A DNA stretch of 64,000 nt, taken from assembly GCA_964036195.1 (NCBI GenBank), contig OZ038451.1:28785927-28849926 (forward strand). Direction: 5' to 3'. The notes below the pieces were generated by a model. The model saw only the letters and a program-made list of their open reading frames with translations. It did no database searches and was not told where the DNA came from. Of this stretch, positions 33,960 through 44,677 are shown one piece after another. How positions within the stretch are numbered: position 1 is the first letter of the stretch; every line of letters begins with the position of its first letter. Source of the stretch: Sphaerolaimus hirsutus. Lineage: Eukaryota; Nematoda; Chromadorea; Monhysterida; Sphaerolaimidae. The position numbers and the translations under genes were made by a program.

Positions 33960-34868
33960 CAGAGTTGTTGAAAGTACCGAACTTTTTCAAAAGTAAACGT
34001 AAATGTAAAGTATTTATTTTTACTCACACGTGCGCACAGAAAACATAAAGTATTCATTTTTTACTTTTACTCATGAGTAAATGTGAGTAAATTACATTTG
34101 TCCCCCAAAAACGTGGGTGTTTTTGAGAAATTTTGCCTCAATTTTCGCTCAAAATCACTACTTTTAGAACTTTTTCACCATCACTAGTGAATGTGTGTTT
34201 TCTTATTTTGATGCTACCGTATTACCTCGAAATACCCCCAGGGGGTTTATTATTTCGCCAGCAAAATTTGAGGGGGGGATAATTCGAGGGGGGGGTTTAT
34301 TCGAGGGGGGGGGGGGGGTCTATTATTTCGCCAGAAATTTTCGGAAATTCCCCATACGCGGACGTAGAAAAATCGAACAATTATATTGATGTATATGTGT
34401 TTATACGCATATATAACTGTATATACACAAAAACCCTTCCCTAACGTAACTTAATCATCAGTTTTAACGTGTGTTTTGCATTGTACAGATCACAAACTGC
34501 GGTATTTGTCATGTACATTCACGTTACACTCAGTGTTAGGGGGGGTATTTCGAGGGGGGGGTTTATTATTTCCTCAGCCGAAATTTAGGGGGGGTATTTC
34601 GAGGGGGGGGTTAATTCAAGGGGGGGGTTAATTCGAGGTAATACGGTATTTTGGATATTTTGTCCATATTTAAAGCTTTACTCTCCCTTTGGTTCCTTTA
34701 TGACTAGAAAAAGCCTAGGTATTAAAAAATCGGTTTTAAATACGTTTTCTGTACTCGCGTACTTTCAAAAAGTACGCGAGTAAGTGAGTACCGGTATTTT
34801 TTTCGGGCGGAAACGTAAACGTATTTACGCAGTGCTCAAGTAAACGTAAATACGTTTTAACAACTATG
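33960..34868. mobile_element. CAGAGTTGTT-family element (GTAAACGTAAA words)
   Basis: The left end is CAGAGTTGTTGAAAGTACC and the right end is ACGTTTTAACAACTATG. The flanks CCAAAAAT and CCAAAATA may be a decayed 8-bp duplication. It hosts a TACCGTATT-family copy at 34215-34648. Confidence 0.75.
34215..34648. mobile_element. Nested TACCGTATT-family MITE
   Basis: It is nearly identical to the copy at 3987-4413 across its whole length, which suggests recent activity. The ends are TACCGTATTACCTCGAA and TTCGAGGTAATACGGTA. Confidence 0.85.
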
Positions 34869-34958
34869 CCAAAATACGCTGTGGAAACGCAACGCGGAGA
34901 CGAGACTGCTGCGGGTTGCAAGTTCCATGTTTCATTCTGGTCAGATCTGTGCCACCAT

Positions 34959-36119
34959 CAACGATGGGTAAGTTCTCCAAAAAAACACTTTCTGTGTTTT
35001 GAGTTTTTCAAAAATGAATACCTGTGTTTTGAGTTTTTTTCTTGAAAAAAACTTGAGTAACTCTGTTTTTATTTCTGTGCTTTTTGTAAAAACTCAATTT
35101 TTTGAGTTTTTTCTAAGAAAACTTGAGTTTTTTCCAAAAAATGTGAGTTTTCGCCTGAAAAATTTTGATTTACAGCATTTCGATCTGGAAACAGTGGTTT
35201 TCTTTTAAAATATTGGTTTTGCACATGTTTTAACCCCACATAACATTTGTGTATTCATTCAAGTGTCAAAAAGTCCATAAAAATGTCCACAATGAGGACA
35301 TCAACATCACAACACCAGCAACAAAATGCCCAGAAACAACAATTTATGCAGTACTCCAAAATTCTTCAATGGATGTGCACTGTATGGAAGACTACGGAAT
35401 TTATTTGAACTACAACTACCATATTACCTCGAAATACCCCCATGGGCATTTTTATTTCGTCAGAAAGTTTTGTAAGGATCATAGAAAATAGTAAGCATTT
35501 ATGTACCCAAAACAGGTTATAAATGCGTACAAACAGGATATATTTGAAATAAACATGTAGATAGCTACACAACCTAGTACAGTCTATGTGTAGCTGCGAT
35601 GCAAATTAGCAGTAATAAATACATTATGTACATTGGATACATGATGTACATCAGCCTGGAGGGGGGTATTTCGAGGGGGGCGGGGCTTATTATTTCACCA
35701 GTCCATTTTGAGTGGAGTTAATTCAAGGGGGGGGGGTTAATTCAAGGTAATAAGGTATACTTAAATGTTGAAACTTAAATTGTCAAATCCACCATGAGAT
35801 GTGCATCCCATCTTGAATTTCTTTTTTGTACCATTAGAAAATATGAATACAATATGTTCATAAATATTCACATACTATAGATGCTTATCTTATCTTATTT
35901 AGTTTAAATGAATTAATGTGCATTCAACCACTTCGCTGAAAAAAACACAAAAACTCAAAAAACTTTTCTGTGTTTCTGTGTTTCTGTGTTCTCCAAAAAA
36001 AAACTCATTTAAGTTTCGAGTTTTTCAAAATTTATGAGTTTCCGTGTTTCTGTGGAAAAGAAAAACACAGAAACTCAATGAGTTTCTGTGTTCAATTTCT
36101 GTGTTTTTTTCCATCGTTG
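34959..36119. mobile_element. hAT-like AACGATGG-family MITE (ACACAGAAACTC words), 8-bp TSD
   Basis: The ends are CAACGATGGGTAAGTTCTCC and TTTTTTTCCATCGTTG. An exact 8-bp duplication GCCACCAT lies at 34951-34958 and 36120-36127. Word blocks TTTCTGTGTTTTGAG at both ends are inverted copies. A TACCGTATT-family copy (35417-35757) is nested inside. Confidence 0.9.
35417..35757. mobile_element. Nested TACCGTATT-family MITE
   Basis: It begins TACCATATTACCTCGAAAT and ends TTCAAGGTAATAAGGTA. Both ends carry one or two mismatches to the family. Confidence 0.75.
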
Positions 36120-36405
36120 GCCACCATCGCTTGGGCTTGCATGCACTTTGGAGTTCCCCTCCCTCTACTGATGGAAATATGTGGAAGTTCCAGCATTTTG
36201 AACCCATATTTCATGCATTACACTACCATATTGCCATTCAAATGTTTAGCTGTTCCCTACTTTTCCATCATCACATGTTATACATAAAACCATTTCAATA
36301 TTTACATCGAGAGCTGAAATTGATTGAAAGCTGAAATCATTTTATTATAACAAAAGTTGGAATAACAGCAGGAATGGACGCGTTGTGAAGCGAGGTAAAA
36401 CTATT

Positions 36406-36865
36406 TACCGTATTTCCTCGAAATACCCCCCGGGGGGTGATTGTTTCATAGTGGTCCCGAGAGGGGGGGGGTCAAACGAGGGGGGGGGGGTATTTCGAGG
36501 GGGGGGGGGTTATTATTTCACAAGAAAATTTTTGAAAACCAAGTACGAAATTGTCGTCTGAAACGTACGCAGACGTCGAAAAATGATACAAAAACCGCCA
36601 TTTATAAGGTTCTGTAGACTAATATTAGTATGTAGATGGTATGTACACTGTTCTAACGTGATTCCGACATTGTTTTAACGTGTGTTCTGCACTACGCAGA
36701 ACACAAACTGCCATATTTGTGATGTACGTTCTCTTTACACTCAATTTGGGGGGGGGGGTATTTCGAGGGGGGGGGTGATTGTTTCATAGTGGTCTCGAGA
36801 GGGGGGGGGGGTCAAACGAGGGGGGGTTTTTCGAGGGGGGGGGGGTATTTCGAGGAAATACGGTA
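36406..36865. mobile_element. TACCGTATT-family MITE
   Basis: It begins TACCGTATTTCCTCGAAAT and ends TTTCGAGGAAATACGGTA. It is almost the same as the copy at 53640-54097, including the block CGTCTGAAACGTACGCAGAC. Confidence 0.85.
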
Positions 36866-37100
36866 CATGGAGTCAGTAGATTATCTCAGGGATTCTATTG
36901 AGCAAAAATTGAGAAAGAAAAGGGAAGCTGAACAGTTTATTGTTAAAAATTATCCACCATCATTATGATGGAAAGAGTACATTTTAATCATCAATGTAAA
37001 CCAAAAATATTTCAATGTGAGTATCATTTCTCTTGTTCACATGCAGCATAGCTTATTGTGTTTTGGCATTGACTAACACCAACACAAATGCCCGAAACAG

Positions 37101-37169
37101 GGGTTACCCAGCAGTCAAACAGAGGTCCCCCAGATGTACAAATGTAAAACTGCATCAGTACCTTTCCAG
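37101..37169 (+). CDS. Candidate exon, cassette copy 1 (unknown protein)
   Basis: 69 bases lie between a CGAAACAG acceptor and a TTCCAG/GTACAC donor, phase 0: GLPSSQTEVPQMYKCKTA then SVPFQ. It pairs with 41335-41403, which has the same length, and most differences in the first half fall in third codon positions, as expected for coding DNA. The partner exon 2 is absent here: a CAGAGTTGTT-type transposon starts at 37285. It is probably a broken gene copy. Confidence 0.5.
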
Positions 37170-38647
37170 GTACACTGTGTAGTTGCAAAACGATTTGAAG
37201 ATGTTTGTTTTCTGCATTTCTGATTTCTATCCCATGTTTTTAATGTCTGAATTGATTTATTTTTTTCTGGTCTAATGTAGAAATCAGAGTTGTTAAAAGC
37301 ACTGAGCTTTTTTAAAAGTAAACATAAACGTAAAGTATTTTCTTTTTACTCACCCCTGAGTACAGAAAACGTAAAGTATTTTTTTATTTTTGTGAACAAG
37401 AAAAATAAATGTCTCCCCTGCCTTCGTGTGACCTGTGTGACAATATATATGTAACGATGGCAAACCCTCTGGAAAAAAAAGTATTTAAATTTTTAAGTAT
37501 TTTTTTTGACTTTTCCAATTTTCGAATTTTTTCCCAAAATACTTTTTGAAGGCTATTTACACAGGCCCCGGCCGGGAACCGGTCCCGGGCAAAAAATTAA
37601 AATTGTCCAAAGTCAGTAATTGGTGTGTATGGGTTGATTGCATGTAAATTAGGTTAATTATTACCAAATTTGCATGCACAAAATTTCTGCAACACACCCA
37701 TGCATATTTTTTGGGGGTGTGTGTAAATTTATTTCGATTTGGCTCAAATTTGGCATGCGTGTACTCCTTCGCTTAGTGAGTTCACATGCCAAAGTTCAGC
37801 TCAGGGCGATCAGTGAATCCTATTTTATTCACACTTTAATTTTCATCGATCACTATATTTTTGTTTAGTGATCGAAATTCTGCTGGGAACCGGTCCCTGG
37901 CAATGTCAAAATGGCCCTGACCGGGGTCAAACTACCGCAGTGAGAAAAATTTTTTTCAGTTAACAAAGAATTGTGGTCCCCAACCAGGGATGTTTGTCCA
38001 CGGCAGGGGACACATTTTTAGTCCCCTGCCAGGGACAAATGTCTCCAGTCGGGGACCAAAATTCTTTGTTTACTGAAAAAAAATTTTTCTTACCGGGGAC
38101 GTTTGACCCCAGTTGGGCCATTTCGACATTGCCAACACACTGCAGCTTATTCTCCATTGAAAACTTATGACCCTCATAAATAGAACTTTTTCCGGACACT
38201 TACCGCTGGAATGGTACAAATGTGTCTCACACCAATTAAAAAAGAAAAATAATCACTCGCCGTGCTAAATTCACAAAAATTATTGGCTTATACGCTGGCA
38301 TTCAATCTATGCCTATTTACTGCGTCTGAAAGCAGACAACGTTTACGTGTTGTTTAGTTGTGGAAGTGAGTTTTTGAAGTGTGGAGTTTATATGTTGTTG
38401 TTGGCTCGCAGCCAAGAACCACACAACTTTAGATACGTTTTTCAGTGGGAAAACCACCGTTTTTCGGACGTGGCGGCGGACAACAGAACGCTGGGCCGAA
38501 CTTCAAATGTGCTCGAATGGCTTCCGCGAATACTAGCCCTGCAGGGAATGGCCAGTTTGGAGTTGGTTTTTCATTTTTTATTTTTGTAGGGGTTTTGTAC
38601 TCCTGTTATTAAGTAGTGTTTTTGTGTGATGTAAGTACCCAATCACG

Positions 38648-38709
38648 TTCATGCTGATGAGTCCTGCGGGATAATGGGTGCAGGTCCATGAGAAAGGACG
38701 AAACCTGCT
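38648..38709 (+). ncRNA. Hammerhead-ribozyme-like motif with strands in a non-standard order
   Basis: TTCATG, CTGATGA and GTCC (38648-38664) are followed by GCAGG, TC and CATGAG (about 38680-38692), then GGAC, GAAA and CCTGC (38696-38708). These are the three strands of a hammerhead core. Possible stems are TTCATG with CATGAG (one wobble), GTCC with GGAC, and GCAGG with CCTGC, each ending at the correct core residue. In known hammerheads the strands follow the cyclic order core-1, GAAA strand, cleavage strand; here the cleavage strand lies between the other two. It may be a rearranged relic or a pseudoknotted form. Confidence 0.35.
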
Positions 38710-39025
38710 TTATCTCACTTTGTTTTAAAATTGCCGGGGACCGGTCCCCATTAGGATTTCGATCACTATACAAAAATACAGTGATCGACAAAAATTAAAG
38801 TGTAAATAAAATCGGATTCACTAATCGCCCTGAGCTGAAATTTGGCATGCAAACTACCTAAGCGAAGGAGTACACACATGCCAAATTTGAGCCAAATCGA
38901 AATAAATTTACACACACACCAAAAAAATATGCATGGGTTTGTGTAACCGTTTGCAAAAATTTTGTGCATGCTAATTTGGTGATAATTCACCTAATTAACA
39001 TGCAAACTACCCATACACGCCAATT

Positions 39026-40476
39026 AGCATTCAAAATAATCACTGATTTTTTGGAAAATATATATAAATATATCACTCCAATATTGGAAAAAATATAAAT
39101 ATATATAAATTACTTTAGGTCTCCAGAAAATATAATTAAATTACTGAAAAAATAACTCTAAGCTCGAAAAAAATCTCAAAAAATTACTTGCACTTTATTT
39201 CAATTTCAAGCGATATTCTGGGCTTTATTTACCATTTGCAAGCACAAAAAATGTACTCTAAGATACCACAGTCCATTTATTATCATTCCACAAGCAGTAT
39301 TCATTTAAACAATATTTGACAAGTGAAAACATCAAGCACAGAAAAATTCCACCTTCAGTTCAACCTCAATGACAACTTCAAAAACATTTTGCACTGCAAT
39401 GGTGGTGTGCTGTGAAAACTAATTTTTGGGCACATGGCTACATTTTGGCAACATTGTGATGACACTAGTGGTAGGGTGGCAGACGGTACGGCCATGTGGT
39501 AAACCACGGTAAATTTTCCCATTGTGTGGTAAATGGTGTGGTATGGTAAATCGTCAATTTTGCAGTAAATTGTACTGTATGGTAAATAACAAAAGTGTTG
39601 TGTGCAGTATGGTATGGTAAATTTTTCAAAAATGTGGTATGGTATGGTACAGTAAATTCTGTCACCTTAACTAGTGGCACTGGTGACACCATGGTTGGAG
39701 TTTTCCACAGTTGTTCCATATATTTGAAAACAGCTGACATTGGGGCATGTCACCAAGCATCGTCAGTTTTCAAAAATGGTAAACTGAGCTTCCAATCACC
39801 GTAGATGTTTTTGATATGTTTTATTTCAGAAACTTTTGTTATAAGATAGAGAGATGCTTTATACCTAAAACATAACCATAGAATTCATAGCAAAATGACA
39901 TAAATAAAAAGTTACTAAAACAGTTTACATTTTTGTCACATACAAAATGAAAACTTATTGATGGTGATGTCACCATTTGTCATCGTTTGAGTTTGAGTTG
40001 TGATCAAACTGGTGATTTGCCAACACCACCCCACCAAAATTCCTGCCATTTGTGAAAACTGAACATATATAGCATTCAGTAGTGGAAAACTTGATGGAAA
40101 CATGTCACCATTTTTGGCCATTTCAGTTTTCAAAAAAGTCAGGGTGAAAACTAGTGTGTGTAGGCACAATATTTACCTCCTTCAAATACTATTTTAACCC
40201 AATAATGCTATACATGAGCAGGGAGATTTTCTGGAGAAAATCACCCGCAAATTTCTCTTGCACAGATTAAATGTTTTAGTCATAAAGCGCAATGATTGCA
40301 CCACAATGTATCAAGTATGAGTGATTTTCTAAGTGATTTTTTTTCAAATTGGAAAAAAATATATAAATATATCACTCAGACTTTGGAAAAAATATAAATA
40401 TATATAAATCACGGGTTATTTATATTTATTGTGATTTTTGAAAATATAAATCACAGGTTATTTTTTGAATGCTAAC
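39026..40476. mobile_element. Nested element with TATAAATATATCACTC words, 8-bp TSD GCCAATTA
   Basis: The direct repeat GCCAATTA flanks it (39019-39026 and 40477-40484; the exact edge can shift by a base or two). The ends GCATTCAAAATAATCAC and TTATTTTTTGAATGC are inverted. Repeated ATATAAATATATAAAT words occur near both ends. It hosts the element at 39472-39669. Confidence 0.7.
39472..39669. mobile_element. hAT-like MITE with ATGGTATGGTAAAT words, 8-bp TSD
   Basis: The ends are TAGGGTGGCAGACGG and AAATTCTGTCACCTTA. An exact 8-bp duplication ACTAGTGG lies at 39464-39471 and 39670-39677. The 198-bp interior is almost only GGTATGGTAAA words. Confidence 0.9.
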
Positions 40477-40804
40477 GCCAATTATAGACTTTTGAATTTT
40501 TTTATTTTCTGCCGGGAACCGGTCCCCGGCCGGGACCTGTGTAAATAGCCCTTTTCGAATGTCGAATTTAGTTTTCAAATTTTCGAATTTTTGGGTAGTC
40601 TTCGAATTTTTTTGGATAGTTTTTGAATTTTTTCAACTAGTTTTCGAATTTTGTGGAAAAAAATCGGATATAAAGCTTTAAATTCCACGGTTTTCGAATC
40701 TTTTGAAAAAAAATAGATTTTTATGTATTTTTTTCACCGCGTGCTAAAAAATTCGAAAATTCAAACACGTTTTCGAATTTTCGAATCGTTTTTTGCCATC
40801 GTTA

Positions 40805-41334
40805 TATACATGCAATGAATTCTTATTGTACATAAATGTGCTTTTATGTCACATGTTGTTTTTTAGCATTCTGGGTGCGTTTCTGCTCATTTGACAGCAA
40901 TACAAAGTAAATTTTCCAGTGGAAAAAGTATTTGCTCTTTTGGTGAAGATTTTAAAAATCTAGACATTTCAATACACTGGGAGCCTGTTAGATAAAATTA
41001 TAGTTACAATGGTAATACAGGAATTGATACAAAATGATGAAGGAAACCCAATAAAGATGTGATCAAAAGATAATCTCAGGGAACCTGTCTGAAAGAAATT
41101 CACATTGAAAACAATGAAATAAAAAGATTTATGTGAAAATGTCATGTGAAAAAAATATCCTCCATATGTACTTCAGATTTGGTGCAATGTGATAACCTTT
41201 CACAAATATTTAAACTAATCATTATACATACATAATTATTTTAAGATGAACACCATTTACCTTGTGTGCATTACATGCAGCCTAGTTTATTGTATTTTGA
41301 CACTCACAAAAATTGACACAAATGCCCAAAGCAG
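40805..41334. other. No gene recognised upstream of the exon cassette
   Basis: AT-rich DNA. The segment from about 41276 (GCAGCCTAGTTTATTG) is shared with 37043 onward, so the cassette was duplicated together with its flanking intron. Confidence 0.4.
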
Positions 41335-41403
41335 GGGTTTCCCAGCAGTCAGACGGGGGTCCTCACAGTGTCCAAATGTGAAACTGCAATATTACTTTGC
41401 CAG
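41335..41403 (+). CDS. Candidate exon, cassette copy 2, first exon (unknown protein)
   Basis: 23 codons between CAAAGCAG and a TTTGCCAG/GTGCAT donor, phase 0: GFPSSQTGVLTVSKCETA then ILLCQ. It is the paralogue of 37101-37169 and of 44374-44418. An alternative reading with an ATG at 41246 and a signal-like start exists in another frame, but the substitution pattern against the 37-kb copy favours the frame given here. Confidence 0.5.
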
Positions 41404-41512
41404 GTGCATACCCTGTTCAGAAACATCTATGAAAAAATGTGTTTTTCAGAAATATTTTTTTGAAGATTTTCTCAATTTTAAATAAATGTTTTCCTTTTTT
41501 AAATGATCATAG

Positions 41513-41587
41513 GCGGTCCATGCAAATGTTCATATCACAATTGGGCATAAGGAAGTTCAACATGTGCAAAAGGATAGCTTTGCGAAG
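41513..41587 (+). CDS. Candidate exon, cassette copy 2, second exon (unknown protein)
   Basis: 25 codons after an ATCATAG acceptor and before a GCGAAG/GTCAGT donor, phase 0: AVHANVHITIGHKEVQ then HVQKDSFAK. It aligns with 44603-44677, which has the same length, phase and splice context. It follows exon 1 of the cassette after a 109-base intron. No family recognised. Confidence 0.5.
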
Positions 41588-42163
41588 GTCAGTTTTTTTA
41601 TCAAATCAGCACAAGTGACAAAGGAATTGTCCAAAAAAAACTGAATTGGAATCCGAAAAAAAATACCATGTCAACCACTGGAAAATGCAGATGCAGTTAT
41701 TATGCCATTATATACCAGAGTAACGATGGCAAACACCCCGAAAAAAAGTATTTTAATTTTTAAGTGTTTTTTTCTAAATCGACTTTTTGAATTTTCCAAT
41801 TTTTCCCAAAAATACTTTTCGAATTTCGAATTTAGTTTTCTAATTTTCTAATTTTCGAATCTTTTTGGGCAGTTTTCGAAATATGTTTGGGTAGTTTTTG
41901 AATTTTCAAATCTTTTTGGGCAGTTTTAGAATTTTTTTGGGTAGTTTTTGAATTTTTTAAAGACTTATTTTAGACATCCTAATTTCATCAAAATGTTTAC
42001 CTGCCATTCTATCGGAGGCATGCCATTCTATTAGAATAAATACAGTATCTGAATGTTGTATGGAAATACGTTATGTACCCTTTTACTTTAGTGGCTGACA
42101 CGCTAAGCGCACTCACGCCGCAGACGTCAACGTTTTTGACGCTATTTATACGTTGCTTTACAG

Positions 42164-42921
42164 CAGAGTCGTTTAAATACAGGTATTTTTGGAAAGTGTA
42201 AGTGTAAGTGTAAATACACTTTCCAAATTTTGAGTATGGATACTAAAAGTGTAAGGTATTTTAAAAATACCTAGGAAAGTGTAAAAAAAGTGTAAGTGTA
42301 AAAATTTTTTAGAAAGAGCTCTCACTGTTGAGCATTAGAAAACACCGCTGTTCTCACCTTTCGATCAATTTATTTATCATTTTCATGCATTATTTCACAT
42401 TTTACAGCCTTTTATGAAACATTTCAGACTGTAACAAATACTGTAGTGGTATGAAGTTCCCTAATAATGGCACTTTTTCAGTGTTGATATTTACTGATTA
42501 AGCAATGCGATACACACTGCTTAAATGCAAGATTGGACATGCAGCAAATGTCAATGCAAAAGTTGACTTTGTGTCCAGCTGGTGAATTTCCATTGGACTT
42601 GTCCTTTTTACAAAAGTATAATGAAACTGTAGAATACCATGAAAACTGATGAAAGGTTGTAGATCAAAGGCTAGTTTGTACATTTGCCATATTTTCTACA
42701 TTCAATGCATTTTTTGTACATGACCCTATTTCATGCCTTCTCAAAAGCATAAAACAGGGCCATCTGAAAGAAAAAAATACACTTTCTGTACCTGGGTATT
42801 TTGCCCAGGAAAGTGTAAAAAAGTGTATGGGTATTTTATGAAAGTGTAAGTGTAAGTGTAAATATAAATACCCATTTACCCGGGTATTTTGGGTAAGTGT
42901 AAATACACTTTCGCAACTCTG
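42164..42921. mobile_element. hAT-like MITE with GTGTAAGTGTAA words, 8-bp TSD
   Basis: The ends are CAGAGTCGTTTAAATAC and ACTTTCGCAACTCTG. An exact 8-bp duplication CTTTACAG lies at 42156-42163 and 42922-42929. AAGTGTAAGTGTAAATACAC words fill both ends; the middle is AT-rich. The open frame at 42498-42683 has no coding support. Confidence 0.9.
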
Positions 42922-43136
42922 CTTTACAGCTTAGACCCACCCTGTATCGATCGATTTTGCACGTTCAACCAAAGAATTCATGCGGGGGCCTTAAAAAGAA
43001 TCCGCTGAAAAATTCGAAAAGGCTTTTCGAATTTTCGAATCTTTTAAAAAGAAATCGATTTTAATGTATTTTTTTGGCCTTGTGCTCAAAAATTCGAAAA
43101 GTCCAAAAAAGTCCAAATTTGGCAATAGAATAGGCA

Positions 43137-43437
43137 CAGCATATAATGTGCTCGTGAAGTGCACTGAAGTGGTCTGAAGTGCCCCTTGTGATCACACTTC
43201 AGAGCCTGATCACGCCTGATCACCACGCACTTCACCGCTCGTGATCACACTTCAGAGCCTGATCACGCCTGATCACCGTTGGAATGCACTTCACCGACAC
43301 TTCACGGATTTGTTTACTAAATTGTTTACAGAAATAAAAAAATCAGTAATTCATGATGTGCGTTGAAGTGCCTGCGAGCGTCTGCGTGAAGGCACTTCAC
43401 CTCAGATCACGGCAGATCACCAGCGCATTTTTTGCTG
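43137..43437. mobile_element. CAGCA..ATAATGTGCTC element, second copy
   Basis: It is close to 22474-22758, with CAGCATATAATG at the left and CATTTTTTGCTG at the right and the same TGATCACACTTCAGAGCC words. It begins 37 bases after TTCGAAAA words belonging to a decayed AACGATGGC element (41722-43110). Confidence 0.8.
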
Positions 43438-43507
43438 TGAGGATCAACCTGACACCAACAATTTATCAATGAGGAGTGTGTTTGAGCAAAGATGTATCTG
43501 TTGTGGT

Positions 43508-44331
43508 CAACGATGGGTGAGTTCTCAAAATAAAAACACTTTCTGTATTTTGAGTTTTTCGAAAATGAATATCTGTGTTTTGAGTTTTTTTCACAAAAAA
43601 ACTTGAGTTTCTGTGTTTTATTTCTGTGTTTTTTGAAAAAACTTGAGTTTTCTGGTAAAAACTCAAGTTTTTTGATAAAAACCTAAGTTTTTTAATAAAA
43701 ACTCAAGTTTTTCTGATAAAAACTCAAGTTTTTTTGGTAAAAACTCGAGTTGTTTTAGAAAAAGTTGCATTTTATTGTTGAAACGGTGGTTTTCTTATCA
43801 AATATTGGTTTTGCATACGTTTTGTCATGTAAAAGGAAAATTTTCATTAGTTCACTGGAGGTAGTTCCAAATGGGTTACCAATACCTTTGACAGCTTGGG
43901 AGGTGAGGAGCTCTCAGCTCAAATGTGTGAGCTAGCAGACCCTGGTGGACACTCCTTCACACTTCGATCACAGTTCCTAATATTGTCAAAACCACCAGGA
44001 GATGCGGACACCATTTTTTTGGATACTTATTTCATCGTTTAACTTGGGTACTATGTACATATTTACACACAATACATACATGCATACAATATGTATGCAC
44101 ATACACACATTGTTCAGTTCAAATCTTGTGCCTTCGATTGCTTGGATAAAAAAACCTCAAAAAACATATTCCGTATTTTCTGTGTTTCCGTGTTTCCGTG
44201 TTCTCCAAAAAAGAACTCATTTGAGTTTCCGTGTTTTTCAAAATTGTTGAGTTTCCGTGTTTCTGTGTTAAACAAAAACACGGTAACTCGATGAGTTTCC
44301 GTATTGAATATGTGTGTTTTCGCCATCGTTG
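43508..44331. mobile_element. hAT-like AACGATGG-family MITE (AAACTTGAG/ACACAGAAAC words), 8-bp TSD
   Basis: The ends are CAACGATGGGTGAGTTCTC and GTTTTCGCCATCGTTG. An exact 8-bp duplication GTTGTGGT lies at 43500-43507 and 44332-44339. It repeats AAAACTCAAGTTTTT words. It lies just before the third exon cassette. Confidence 0.9.
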
Positions 44332-44373
44332 GTTGTGGTACCCATCATAATACATAAATTGACAATAACACAG

Positions 44374-44418
44374 GTCAGCGAGATGCCCAAAAGTGCAACC
44401 ACGACATTACTTTACCAG
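44374..44418 (+). CDS. Candidate exon, cassette copy 3, first exon (shortened)
   Basis: 15 codons between AATAACACAG and a TTACCAG/GTGTGT donor, phase 0: VSEMPKSATTTLLYQ. It matches the end of the other two copies; the first eight codons are missing, apparently by use of a later acceptor or by deletion. Confidence 0.4.
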
Positions 44419-44602
44419 GTGTGTTTTGTTTGTTTTAAAATGAATGAACAGAAAAATAATATAAAGTTATTTATAATAATAATAAAAAATTATGGTTCTT
44501 ATTTTTTACCTTTTTCTGTGGAGAACATAAATGTGCCACTTTCTCCATTTCAGTATTGCCAGATCTAGCTATTGATTTATAAAAATGTAAAAATGATTGT
44601 AG

Positions 44603-44677
44603 GCGATCCATGCGAATTCTGTCTTCAAGATTAGGCACGAGGAAGTTCAATGTATGCAGGAAGATGGCTGTGAAAAG
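44603..44677 (+). CDS. Candidate exon, cassette copy 3, second exon (unknown protein)
   Basis: 25 codons after a GATTGTAG acceptor and before GAAAAG/GTTATT: AIHANSVFKIRHEEVQ then CMQEDGCEK. It is the paralogue of 41513-41587. Its phase-0 end does not fit the next exon at 49031 (which needs phase 1), so either an exon lies between or the cassette belongs to another transcript. Confidence 0.45.

Larger units (their letters stand above)
37551..40550. mobile_element. 3.0-kb element GGCTATTTACACAGG...CCTGTGTAAATAGCC
   Basis: The terminal inverted repeats extend into CCGGGAACCGGTCCC palindromes. The flanks CTTTTTGAA and CTTTTCGAA agree at 8 of 9 bases. Inner inverted arms at 37640-37890 and 38750-39020 share blocks such as GATCACTATA and GGCATGC. 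GGGGACCAAAATTC-like palindromic words sit at 37970-38110. No transposase was recognised. It lies within the AACGATGGC element and hosts 39026-40476. Confidence 0.75.
37452..40804. mobile_element. hAT-like AACGATGGC-family element (TTCGAAAATTC words) hosting three nested insertions
   Basis: The ends are TAACGATGGCAAACC and TTTTGCCATCGTTA. The flanking 8-mers TATATATG and TATACATG match at 7 of 8 bases. The element's own words (TTCGAATTTTTTCCC) occupy only its two edges; the rest is the insertion at 37551-40550. Confidence 0.85.

Noticed and set aside
41246..41485. ATG with signal-peptide-like start read into the cassette exon
   Set aside because: The substitution pattern against the copy at 37 kb favours another frame, in which differences fall in third codon positions. 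This frame would put them in second positions.
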